NCBI GenBank assembly: GCA_020722815.1
Contig: DYKB01000001.1
Coordinates: forward strand, 1-64,000
Reading direction: 5' to 3'
Length of the DNA stretch: 64,000 bases
DNA from: Caldithrix sp.
GTDB taxonomy: Bacteria; Zhuqueibacterota; Zhuqueibacteria; Thermofontimicrobiales; Sulfurfontimicrobiaceae
The notes beneath the pieces were generated by a model that was given only the letters and a program-made list of their open reading frames with translations, ran no database searches and was not told the origin of the DNA. Each line of letters opens with the position of its first letter. Position 1 is the first letter of the stretch. The position numbers and the translations under genes are program-made. Of this stretch, positions 1-6,709 are shown piece after piece.

Positions 1-2
1 CG

Positions 3-50
3 ATTTTGCCAGAATATCCCCTTTTCTCTGCGTTAAAAAGGTTTTATGAA
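3..50. repeat. 47-bp direct repeat, copy A
   Basis: This segment recurs at 2115-2162 in the same orientation with about four mismatches over 47 bases. The two copies bracket roughly 2.1 kb that holds an AbiEii-type pair and a PBECR/DUF2283 pair. Copy B runs straight into a hairpin-rich repeat. The copies may be remnants of one duplicated or inserted unit. Confidence 0.7.
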
Positions 51-85
51 TTTTTTCTACTTGATATGATGTACTACATATTTAG

Positions 86-703
86 CTAAAAAGGCTGCGT
101 GGCAAGCGTGTTCAGGAATATCTTTATTTCTTCATCCTTGATTCCATCACCTATATAGTTGATTTCTTCAGTATAGTCGATATCTTCAAAAAAAGACAAC
201 TGAGCACGAAATAATTTTTCACTAAAAAGATCACCAAATAAATCACTGGCTCTGGTCGTTATCTGATTCAGCGAGTAATGATTTTTTATAATAAAAAAAA
301 GATCAACATAATCCTTCCATTTTGCCCTTCTTCCCAAAGCATAAGCTTTCATTGCAGCCAGATCGATTAACGATGGTAAGCTGATAAATTTATTGAAAAT
401 TACTTCATGAGGAATATCAAACGGATACTTAAAAAATGTAACTTTTACACCGTTGATAAGCAGGGTGAATTCTTCATTTGAGGCAAAAAGTGTTTTATCA
501 ATATGGTATCCGCTTGCTAAAATTTTCTGGTGTATAATTTTTCTATTAAACGCCCGACCCGTAAACAAGTCAAAATCAATTGATTGACGATGTCCTAAAT
601 GCAGCGCAATTGCAGTACCCCCAACCAGGTAAAACGATTTTTTAAACAAGCGAATCATTGCTAATAATTCTATTTGTTCATTTGTTAGTACTTTTTCATG
701 CAT
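86..703 (-). CDS. AbiEii-type nucleotidyltransferase toxin
   Basis: A 205-residue protein of the nucleotidyltransferase AbiEii/AbiGii toxin family. Near residues 27-46 it has GGTAIAL followed by a GH and a D-F-D triad (IDFDLF), the signature of the DNA polymerase beta-like fold that transfers nucleotides to RNA or protein targets. The later KDYVDLFF segment also fits the family. The length is normal, so the gene looks intact. Its start overlaps the end of the preceding small gene (696-983) by 8 bases, which is the usual antitoxin-toxin coupling. A truncated relative lies at 3887-4279. The toxin role is inferred from the family; the exact target is unknown. Confidence 0.85.
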   Translation of the reverse strand: MHEKVLTNEQIELLAMIRLFKKSFYLVGGTAIALHLGHRQSIDFDLFTGRAFNRKIIHQKILASGYHIDKTLFASNEEFTLLINGVKVTFFKYPFDIPHEVIFNKFISLPSLIDLAAMKAYALGRRAKWKDYVDLFFIIKNHYSLNQITTRASDLFGDLFSEKLFRAQLSFFEDIDYTEEINYIGDGIKDEEIKIFLNTLATQPF

Positions 704-983
704 GGCGTTTAAAATAAAGTGTAAAGAAGTTTTGAATTACCGGCGAATAATTGGTCCGTTGACGATTTTCGGTGGCTTCAAAGAAAATTTCAGCCACTTT
801 TTTGATACCAATTATTTCAAATAATTTTTTAATATCCTCGATTTCACCATAATTCAATATTGCCTCAACAATCGAATTCAGGCTTAAATTTGGTTTAGCC
901 GCTTCAGGAACCCACCACCAGAGTGCGCTGTGCTGTTGAATAAATTCCTGCAAGGCGGTTTTATCAATATTTTCATCACTCAT
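696..983 (-). CDS. Small antitoxin-like partner of AbiEii toxin (DUF6922-like)
   Basis: A 95-residue protein if started at the MSDEN methionine, which I prefer to the upstream in-frame ATG at 1007. It contains a WWW stretch, a region resembling I-V-E-A-I-L-N-Y-G followed by a D-I-K-K-L-F-like helix, and an aromatic C-terminus. This pattern is shared with the small gene at 4243-4536, which also precedes an AbiEii toxin. Both resemble the DUF6922-type proteins found beside nucleotidyltransferase toxins in Bacteroidota-like genomes. It precedes and overlaps the toxin, so it is probably the antitoxin. Family assignment is by eye. Confidence 0.65.
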   Translation of the reverse strand: MSDENIDKTALQEFIQQHSALWWWVPEAAKPNLSLNSIVEAILNYGEIEDIKKLFEIIGIKKVAEIFFEATENRQRTNYSPVIQNFFTLYFKRHA

Positions 984-1335
984 TATTTTAGTCGAACCCC
1001 TAATCATGAATTAAAAATACGAAGTGTTGAAACAATTTTGACGACGGATTAAATTTACAAAAATTTTGACAATATGTCAAGTTCATTTAAAGAAACCTTG
1101 ATTTTTCTAAAAATTATATATAAATTGTATCTGGCGATAGTTATGAGCTATATGGTAACACCTCAAATTGCAGGGGTTATAAATTTTGTTTTAAAATTCA
1201 ATTCATACCTGAATGAGTTGCCTGGCTTTTAGCTATTAATTTTTTAATTAGATTTACAGCAATACTGTTTTTCGCCGATTGGATGATTTGAAAAAATTTG
1301 GGTTCTGCAGGCTAATTATTAATTTGCCAAATATA

Positions 1336-1412
1336 GGACAAATTAACAATTTGTCCTACATTTTTTGATAAATAAACTATTAAAACTTGATATAGAATCG
1401 CTCAGTTTTGGC
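1336..1412. repeat. Dispersed palindromic repeat, copy A, in the 1008-1451 gap
   Basis: The block starts with a palindrome (GGACAAATT, AAC, AATTTGTCC at 1336-1356) and ends with AGAATCGCTCAG-TTTTGGC. The same block recurs at 27286-27341 in shortened form. The rest of the 444-base gap between the divergent toxin-antitoxin pairs shows no gene or clear promoter to me. Confidence 0.6.
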
Positions 1413-1451
1413 TTATTTAAAAAAATTATTTTATCAACTTGATATTAAATC

Positions 1452-1766
1452 ATGATGAAAGAATTTGTACGTGATCGAAATGGAAATATTATTTATTTGA
1501 CAATGGAACGTTGGGAGCATATAACCAAATTTCATCCAGAGATGATAAATTATCGAAAACAGCTTCTGTTTACTATTAAAAAAGGCCAGCGTAAACAGGA
1601 TTCTCTCGATCATTCATTGTACATTTACTATCATCCATTTAAATCTCTTGAAAGAGGATTTAACCATATCGTAGCAATTGTTAAATTCGGTCTGAATTAT
1701 CAAAGTAATCCCAACAATTTTATTCTGACAGCATATCAAAAATTTTTTGAATATTTTAGGAGTTGA
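1452..1766 (+). CDS. PBECR-like nuclease-fold toxin candidate
   Basis: A 104-residue protein with a RWEHI motif near residue 20, HPEM about seven residues later, a D-S-L-D-H segment, tandem tyrosines (YIYY) and a C-terminal FILTAY strand. This arrangement is typical of the phage barnase-EndoU-colicin-RelE-like (PBECR) small nuclease fold, which predicts a metal-independent RNase. It is followed immediately by a DUF2283 gene, whose start directly abuts this stop codon. The two look like a toxin-antitoxin pair. Family assignment is inference from the motif spacing; I cannot identify the catalytic residues with certainty. Confidence 0.6.
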   Translation: MMKEFVRDRNGNIIYLTMERWEHITKFHPEMINYRKQLLFTIKKGQRKQDSLDHSLYIYYHPFKSLERGFNHIVAIVKFGLNYQSNPNNFILTAYQKFFEYFRS

Positions 1767-2105
1767 ATGATGAAAATATATTACGATTCCATAGGTGATT
1801 TACTGGAAACTCAATTTTTGTCTGGATTAGCCAATCAACGAACAGGAATTGGAATCTCAGAGCATATTACCCTTTTTTGTGATACTGAATATAGCGAAGT
1901 TCTGGGATTTACTATTTTTTCTTATTCAAAATTACTAAAATTGCCGGCAATTTCCACCACCGAGTTAATGCAACAGCCGGAAGTCATACAGGAAAGGGTT
2001 CAGAAATTGTTTTCAAAATCGCCTTTAAATCGCTTTTTCCGATTAACCGAAAATCAGATTCATTTAACCGATTCACAATTATCTGAATTAATAAAAGCGG
2101 CCTGA
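1767..2105 (+). CDS. DUF2283-like antitoxin candidate
   Basis: A 112-residue protein that opens with M-K-I-Y-Y-D-S-I-G-D-L-L, the recognisable start of DUF2283 domains. A second strand pair (E-V-L-G-F) follows. An AGGAG sits at the end of the previous gene. Two tandem ATGs follow it, and the second (1770) has the better spacing. Directly abutting the PBECR-like gene, it is the likely antitoxin. DUF2283 proteins are usually about 60-80 residues. The extra C-terminal 40 residues here have no recognised family and might contact the toxin. Confidence 0.6.
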   Translation: MMKIYYDSIGDLLETQFLSGLANQRTGIGISEHITLFCDTEYSEVLGFTIFSYSKLLKLPAISTTELMQQPEVIQERVQKLFSKSPLNRFFRLTENQIHLTDSQLSELIKAA

Positions 2106-2114
2106 TTTACATCA

Positions 2115-2162
2115 ATTTTGCCAGAATATCCCCGTTTCTCTGCATCAAAAAAGTTTTATGAC
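2115..2162. repeat. 47-bp direct repeat, copy B
   Basis: Matches 3-50 with about four mismatches. It begins 10 bases after the DUF2283-like stop codon and abuts the hairpin-rich repeat beginning near 2168. Confidence 0.7.
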
Positions 2163-2167
2163 TTTTT

Positions 2168-2332
2168 CCCTCGTTCCCCTCGTTCCCACGCTTTGCGTGG
2201 AAATGCAGCCGGGACGCTTCGCGTCCAGGTTAAAAAAAGTATTAACAGATTAAATTTACCACCGTTTTTATTTAATGCTATCCTGACGCAAAGCGTTAAT
2301 GAGGCATTCCAACGCCGGAGCGTTGGAACGAG
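2168..2332. repeat. Hairpin-rich interspersed repeat, copy 1
   Basis: It contains at least three perfect small hairpins: 2186-2200 (CCACGC/GCGTGG), 2212-2226 (GGACGC/GCGTCC) and 2308-2327 (TCCAACGC/GCGTTGGA). Both ends carry TCGTTCC or its complement (GGAACGAG), so the unit is an inverted-repeat element. A related copy with the same right end lies at 3791-3924. It resembles the non-autonomous GTTCCCACGC-type repeats scattered in many bacterial genomes. The open frames crossing it are not genes. Confidence 0.75.
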
Positions 2333-2397
2333 ATGTAATGTGGTCTCATTTATACCAGTCATGCTAAAAAGACTTCTTTATCAATAGAAATCCTTGA

Positions 2398-2682
2398 CTT
2401 TTCGTTTTTCGCTGGTGGGACAATCACCAGAAAATTGATCTGGTCGCCTATAATACCAATTCCCACGAAATTCTATTTGGTGAATGTAAATGGACGCAAA
2501 AGCCTGTTGGAATGGACGTTTTGCAAAATTTGAAACAAAAGGTATCCGCAGTGAATTGGTTTTTAAAGGACCGAAAAGAATATTTTATACTATTAAGTAA
2601 AAATGGCTTTGCACCGGACCTTGAAAAAGTTGCCCGGGAAGAAGGAATTTTACTGGTCCAGGGTAATGAATTTTTATTTTAA
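2398..2682 (+). pseudogene. Relic of AAA ATPase, C-terminal DUF234 (PD-(D/E)XK) domain
   Basis: An open stretch of 94 codons with no start codon, so easily missed. It reads RWWDNHQKIDLVAY, then ILFGECKW, LSKNGFAPDL and a stop. This matches the C-terminal DUF234 domain of the archaeal-type ATPase family, with the D...E-x-K core of a PD-(D/E)XK nuclease fold. The N-terminal P-loop ATPase part is absent. A stop codon precedes the fragment, and the hairpin repeat ends only 65 bases upstream. The gene was most likely destroyed by deletion or insertion linked to that repeat. The 305 bases after it (2683-2987) hold no gene. Confidence 0.75.
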
Positions 2683-2987
2683 ATCAGGATAAATAAATTA
2701 TCGCAGAAATAGCCGGGGCTGAAGAGACTCGGAGTTTTTATTTTGAGTATATTCAACATGATATGTTTAAGAATTAGAGGTTACCCGAATTTTTCCTGAC
2801 CATTTTTTATCCCGATGACACGTTCTACAATTCTTAAAGAGGGAATCCCCTCACTTACGTCATAAAAAATAAAAATTACCTTGCAAATTTGTCGGAAACT
2901 CACTAAAATAACTTAGCAATCCGACAGAAACAATCATAAATATTTTGAGTTAAAATAATACGGTAACTTTGAAGGGAGGTGTCCTAA

Positions 2988-3296
2988 ATGAATAATGATC
3001 AGGAATTACTGGAATTAAAAGTTTCTATAGATCCAGCATATTTATTAGAAATATTGGATAATTTACCTTTAGTAAAAAAGCAAGAAGTTTTTAAGCATTT
3101 GAAACAAGCAATTAAGCAAGAAAAAACTATCATTCAAAATAAGCCTACAAACAAAGATTTTCTTAAATCTCCACTCGGGCAATATATTGAACAAAACAAA
3201 TCCAATCAGTTCAGTACTGAAAGCATTAGAGAAGCACTCTCCGTGATTAAAGACAGCTTAAGTGACGAAGTAATCCGGATGAGAGGAGAAAGATAG
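2988..3296 (+). CDS. Antitoxin of PIN toxin pair (hypothetical)
   Basis: A 102-residue, charged, mostly helical protein that I cannot assign to a named family. It follows a very strong ribosome binding site (GGGAGG, ending about 7 bases before the ATG). Its stop codon TAG is immediately followed by the ATG of the PIN-domain gene, giving tight translational coupling. The position and size are those of a VapB-like antitoxin. The C-terminal 40 residues (S-T-E-S-I-R-E-A-L onward) may be the toxin-binding tail. No clear DNA-binding motif is visible. Confidence 0.6.
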   Translation: MNNDQELLELKVSIDPAYLLEILDNLPLVKKQEVFKHLKQAIKQEKTIIQNKPTNKDFLKSPLGQYIEQNKSNQFSTESIREALSVIKDSLSDEVIRMRGER

Positions 3297-3767
3297 ATGG
3301 GAAACTATTTTCTTGATACGAATGCGATTGTTAAATTCTATCATGTTGAAAAAGGCACTACCCAAATCGTAGAACTTATTCAAAATCAATACAACACTAT
3401 TTTCATTTCAGACATTTCAATCATTGAGACAATTTCTGCTTTTGCTAAAAAAGTCAGAAATAATGAAATTTCAGTATCAACTTTTACCAAATTCCAAAAA
3501 ACATTTTTTGGGGATATTGTTGATGATATTTTTATAATTATTAAATATTGGGAAAAACACTATAATGATGCAATATCTTTAATTAATAAATATGCTGCAA
3601 TTTATAGCCTTAATACAATTGATGCGCTGCAACTTTCAATAGCATCTGAATTATACATGCAAAAATTAATTAATACTTTTGTCAGCTCAGATCACAAATT
3701 AAATGGAATTGTTTTCAAAGAGAAGATAAATGTGTACAATCCTGAAATACAATCAAGTACCACCTAA
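3297..3767 (+). CDS. PIN-domain ribonuclease toxin (VapC-like)
   Basis: A 156-residue PIN-fold protein. It begins YFLDTNAIVK with the first catalytic aspartate, has IIETISA with the conserved glutamate near residue 43, then TIDALQLS and VSSDHKL with the remaining acidic residues. These acidic residues form the metal site that cleaves RNA, often tRNA, in VapC toxins. It directly abuts its candidate antitoxin with no intergenic base. The gene appears intact. The RNA target cannot be deduced. Confidence 0.85.
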   Translation: MGNYFLDTNAIVKFYHVEKGTTQIVELIQNQYNTIFISDISIIETISAFAKKVRNNEISVSTFTKFQKTFFGDIVDDIFIIIKYWEKHYNDAISLINKYAAIYSLNTIDALQLSIASELYMQKLINTFVSSDHKLNGIVFKEKINVYNPEIQSSTT

Positions 3768-3790
3768 AAATTCAATTCACCAACGATATA

Positions 3791-3924
3791 CTTCCCTCGT
3801 TCGCACTCTTTGTGTCCAGGTTCAGAATAGTTCCAACCAATAAAATTTACACCCGTTCTAATTTAATAATGCCCTAAGGCGAAGCGTCAAATGAGGCATT
3901 CCAACGCCAGAGCGTTGGAACGAG
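3791..3924. repeat. Hairpin-rich interspersed repeat, copy 2 (truncates AbiEii gene)
   Basis: Related to 2168-2332: the left end has CCTCGTTC and the right end has the same TCCAACGC/GCGTTGGA hairpin (3900-3919) followed by ACGAG. The left hairpins are decayed, so this is the older or more diverged copy. Its right edge lies inside the AbiEii-type gene to the right, whose reading frame enters the repeat and stops there. Confidence 0.7.
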
Positions 3925-4279
3925 AAGGAAATTTTTCAGCAGTGATATCGTTAAAATGAGCCAGCGAAATTTGATTCCATTCAATCGTCGGATATACCAG
4001 TGGAAGAGGATAATATAAAAACGTTAATCGGACATTATTCAGAACGCAATGCAGTGTATTTTTGTGAATGCTACTAATTTCCGAAGGTCTGAGTTTTTTT
4101 AAAATTTCTTCAGGATCAAACTCAACAGTCGAAAAGAAATTGAGATCGACCGAAAGACGGTGCCCAATCTGGAGTGCCAGGGCCGTTCCACCGGTAAGAT
4201 AAAATTGGTTTTTCAGTATGTCGAGTTCCGGGAGGAGCTCTTTCATTTCTGGGGTAATTGCATTTGTAAAGATTGACAT
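3887..4279 (-). pseudogene. Truncated AbiEii-type nucleotidyltransferase toxin
   Basis: Relative of the toxin at 86-703. From the ATG at 4279 it keeps the N-terminal half: LTGGTALALQIGH, the D-L-N-F triad region and a strand equivalent to VTFFKYPF. After about residue 117 the homology ends, and the frame runs 13 codons through the hairpin repeat to a stop. The C-terminal 80-90 residues present in the intact relative are gone and are not found nearby. The second acid of the catalytic pair also appears changed (DLNF instead of DFDLF). It is very likely non-functional, although its antitoxin-like neighbour is intact. Confidence 0.8.
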
Positions 4280-4536
4280 TGTTCCACCGGAATTTTGAAA
4301 TAATAACACCAGAAATAAGCAGTTCTGGCATTTAAATTTCGTCTGGTCCTGACAACCTGAATAATATCCGTTTCTGAATAAAGCTGCCATAATTTACGGA
4401 TATCTTCAGTTGTGCCCTCATTAAGGATTCGGCTGATGATAAAATCTTTATGCTGTTCCAGCGATATATCTTTAGTATCCCAGAAAAGGGATGGGCTGAA
4501 AATTTCAAAGACATTTTTTACAGCGTTATTAATCAT
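4243..4536 (-). CDS. Orphaned antitoxin-like partner (DUF6922-like)
   Basis: A 97-residue protein with SPSLFWD, then D-F-I-I-S-R-I-L-N-E-G, a D-I-R-K-L helix and an aromatic FW-C-YYF stretch. It resembles the gene at 696-983 and occupies the same place relative to an AbiEii toxin. It overlaps the start of the truncated toxin (4279) by 37 bases in a different frame. The toxin is broken and this gene is open, so it may survive as an orphan antitoxin, for example protecting against the intact pair at 86-983. That role is speculative. Confidence 0.65.
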   Translation of the reverse strand: MINNAVKNVFEIFSPSLFWDTKDISLEQHKDFIISRILNEGTTEDIRKLWQLYSETDIIQVVRTRRNLNARTAYFWCYYFKIPVEQCQSLQMQLPQK

Positions 4537-4628
4537 AATCAGGAATGATGATAGATTTGCCTAAAAATTTAGATTTTGTTAAAATTGCATATATTAAATT
4601 TTCATATTCAATTTTAGACGGGAACATT

Positions 4629-4934
4629 TCATGCCACCTCAACAACTGGTTCTTGGGGTTGTAGCTGCAAAATTCCCGTAGATTTTTCCCGATTCAAAAT
4701 TTTTAATCTTTCTTCACTCAACTTTTTAAATGCCTGCATTCTTCTTTGCTTAATCTTGTAGAAACCGGCCCATTCACTAAAATCTTCGGTGTGTTCACCG
4801 TTATCGAGCAGCCCCTGATTATATAATTCAAAAAACTGTTCAGATGTAATCCAATAACGACGCTCAAATTTATGCAAAACTTCCTCTGTGACACGCAAGT
4901 CGTCTAAAATTTCACCGATAGTTATTTTCGCCAT
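4629..4934 (-). CDS. Hypothetical small protein, antitoxin-like context
   Basis: About 101 residues if started at the MAKITIGE methionine, with 10 more from an upstream ATG at 4964. It contains a coiled/helical N-terminus, then RYWITSEQFFELYNQG-like and EWAGFYKIK segments and a basic helical stretch near residues 60-80. I recall similar R-Y-x-M-x-S-x-x-F-x-x-L / E-W-A-x-x-Y patterns in small proteins of toxin-antitoxin neighbourhoods. I cannot name the family, and no partner toxin is visible beside it. Confidence 0.5.
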   Translation of the reverse strand: MAKITIGEILDDLRVTEEVLHKFERRYWITSEQFFELYNQGLLDNGEHTEDFSEWAGFYKIKQRRMQAFKKLSEERLKILNREKSTGILQLQPQEPVVEVA

Positions 4935-5007
4935 TGGAAAACCCACCTTAAACACTAACTTCAATTTCAGTATTTATCAATAAACTCTCTCAAAAAGGTA
5001 TAAACCT

Positions 5008-5115
5008 GTCATTCCGAGCAAAACGAAGAATCTCGTAAGTCATTGAAAAATATAGATTCTTCACGCCGCTTCGCAGCGTTTACCCTAAGCACCCCCGAAG
5101 GGCGCAGAATGACAA
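5008..5115. repeat. Palindromic dispersed repeat in the 4935-5308 gap
   Basis: The ends are inverted (TGTCATTC at about 5009 and GAATGACA near 5107-5114). An inner pair is AAGAATCT/AGATTCTT, and a CTTCGCAG loop lies between. This is the common imperfect-palindrome class of intergenic repeats. The remaining bases of the gap hold no gene I can support. Confidence 0.55.
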
Positions 5116-5308
5116 CAACGACCTTTTTAGCGTAGACTCCTGGATTTTATAAAAATATACGAACAAATTTCGAGAATCTCAAGGAGAAAATTCGGTGGTT
5201 TACCATCAGAAAAGTCTTTTAAAGTGCAATGCTGAAAGGATTCGGAAAAATTTTGCATCAATAAGGATAGTTTCAGCCAAGAGAATATAGAGTGGAAGCC
5301 CGGATTTG

Positions 5309-5494
5309 TTAAAAAGTAATGATTTCTTCCGACGTCATAACTAAAGTGGCATAAAGCAAAGTGGCCTGGATGTCATTGCTTTCTAAAAAAGGATACTGTT
5401 TTAATATCTCATCAAAAGTGGCGCCATACGCTATTTTTTCGACAATCATGGCCGCCGGTAAACGAGTTCCCCTGATAACAGGCTTCCCCAGCAT
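5309..5494 (-). CDS. DUF433 family antitoxin
   Basis: A 61-residue protein beginning MLGKPVIRGTRLP, the hallmark of DUF433 proteins (Antitoxin-HTH, VapB45-like). A second helix pair, F-D-E-I-L-K-Q-Y-P-F-L-E-S-N-D-I-Q-A, follows. Normal members are 70-80 residues with about ten residues before GKPVIRGTR. Here a stop lies six codons upstream, so the N-terminus is slightly short. These antitoxins usually pair with a DUF5615 PIN-like toxin downstream. The 190 bases after this gene contain no such toxin, so it looks like an orphan. Confidence 0.75.
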   Translation of the reverse strand: MLGKPVIRGTRLPAAMIVEKIAYGATFDEILKQYPFLESNDIQATLLYATLVMTSEEIITF

Positions 5495-5590
5495 ATATCT
5501 GAATTTATTTCAATTCTTTTGAATAATGCTTGTTTCATTATCTCCGTATTCAATTACCAAATATTGGTTGTATAAAATGAGTTCACTTTA

Positions 5591-5678
5591 AAAAAACTTT
5601 AACCACTAATTTTACAAATTACACCAATTGTTATTATTCGCTTTAAATTCGTAAAATTAGTGTAATTCGTAGTTTTTA
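5591..5678. repeat. Imperfect inverted repeat in the 5495-5815 gap
   Basis: The left arm (near 5591-5622) and right arm (near 5646-5678) share AAAAACT, CACTAATTTTAC and AATT blocks in opposite orientation. It sits between the DUF433 gene and the end of the exopolysaccharide operon. Nothing else is seen in this gap. Confidence 0.45.
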
Positions 5679-5815
5679 GACTGAAGTCATAAAATATAAT
5701 ATACCAATTTGAGATCAATTTCAAGCATTTTTTTGTTGATTTGAATAATTCCGGTGAGTTATCAAAGGGTCGTCATTTTTTAAATTTGGTGAAAATATTA
5801 TTGCAGCAACATATT

Positions 5816-6619
5816 TTAGTTCAAACCTGATCGCGCGCCATGTATGAACCCCGGCTTTCCAGTGCAAAGATCGCATAATAAAATTTCCCGCAAACTCAGC
5901 CAGACAAAGACGGAGTTGGTGAAGAGGTACCGTTTCCACATCCGTTTCGGTTCCTGCAGCAGACGAAAGAACCATTCCAGACCATAGTTTTGCATCCAGA
6001 CGGGGGCCCGTTTCGTTTTGCCGGCGACCACATCAAAACTGCCACCGACACCATGCACGATGGGTACATTTAAGTCTTTCAGATGTTTGGCAATCCAGAA
6101 TTCTTTTTTCGGGGAGCCAAATCCAACCAAAAGAATATCAGCTTTCGATCGCCGAATAGTACGAATAATTTCCGGCTCTTCTTCCGCCGAGAAATCGCCA
6201 TTTCGAAAACCCGCTACCTGTAAGCCATAATATTTTTCCTGAACAATTTTCACGGTATTTTGTATAACTTCCTCGGTAGCACCAAAGAAAAATATTCGAT
6301 AACTCTTTTGCGCCGCTACCTCAAATAATTTTTCCATCAAATCGGTCCCATTTACACGGCCAGGCAACTTGCGTCCCAACAAACGAGAAAGCCAGACTAC
6401 GGGAACACCATCCGGCCTGATTAAATCTGCCGTCTCAATAACCTTTTTTAAATCAGCGTCCTGCCGGGCTTTTACAATCTTGGCAACATTCACCACCACC
6501 AGGCGATGCGGTTTTCGTGAAGCGATAAAAGTTTCAATTTTTTCAATCGTCTGACTTAGTGAAAGCCGATCAACCGGTAAACCCAATATATTCACACGAC
6601 CATTATTTTCAATTGTCAT
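5816..6619 (-). CDS. WecG/TagA/CpsF family glycosyltransferase (GT26)
   Basis: A 267-residue enzyme that adds a sugar to an undecaprenyl-pyrophosphate-linked acceptor at the cytoplasmic membrane. Family hallmarks are ILGLPVDRLSL at the start, VVNVAKIVKARQD, the D-G-x-P-V-V-W-L region (residues 70-77), RVNGTDLME, FFGATEE, the VGFGSPKKEFW motif and GVGGSFDVVAGKTKRAP. A good ribosome site (AGGGGAAAG) precedes the ATG. The last 25 residues, rich in Cys and Gly, look unlike the family tail. It is the last gene of the exopolysaccharide operon. Its donor and acceptor sugars cannot be read from the sequence. Confidence 0.93.
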   Translation of the reverse strand: MTIENNGRVNILGLPVDRLSLSQTIEKIETFIASRKPHRLVVVNVAKIVKARQDADLKKVIETADLIRPDGVPVVWLSRLLGRKLPGRVNGTDLMEKLFEVAAQKSYRIFFFGATEEVIQNTVKIVQEKYYGLQVAGFRNGDFSAEEEPEIIRTIRRSKADILLVGFGSPKKEFWIAKHLKDLNVPIVHGVGGSFDVVAGKTKRAPVWMQNYGLEWFFRLLQEPKRMWKRYLFTNSVFVWLSLREILLCDLCTGKPGFIHGARSGLN

Positions 6620-6709
6620 AAACTTTCCCCTGTAAAATTAAAAGTGCAAGTTGTTTGACAGGGGGGCAAAAACACTACCAAAACGTAATTTTGAAAAATT
6701 TTTATCGGC

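Noticed and set aside
2118..2387. 89-codon gene and an antisense 68-codon gene
   Set aside because: They run through the direct repeat and the hairpin-rich element; the peptide reflects repeat translation only.
5161..5308. DUF5615 toxin partner of the DUF433 antitoxin
   Set aside because: Reading all minus-strand frames downstream gives no open frame with the expected D-E-N start motif.
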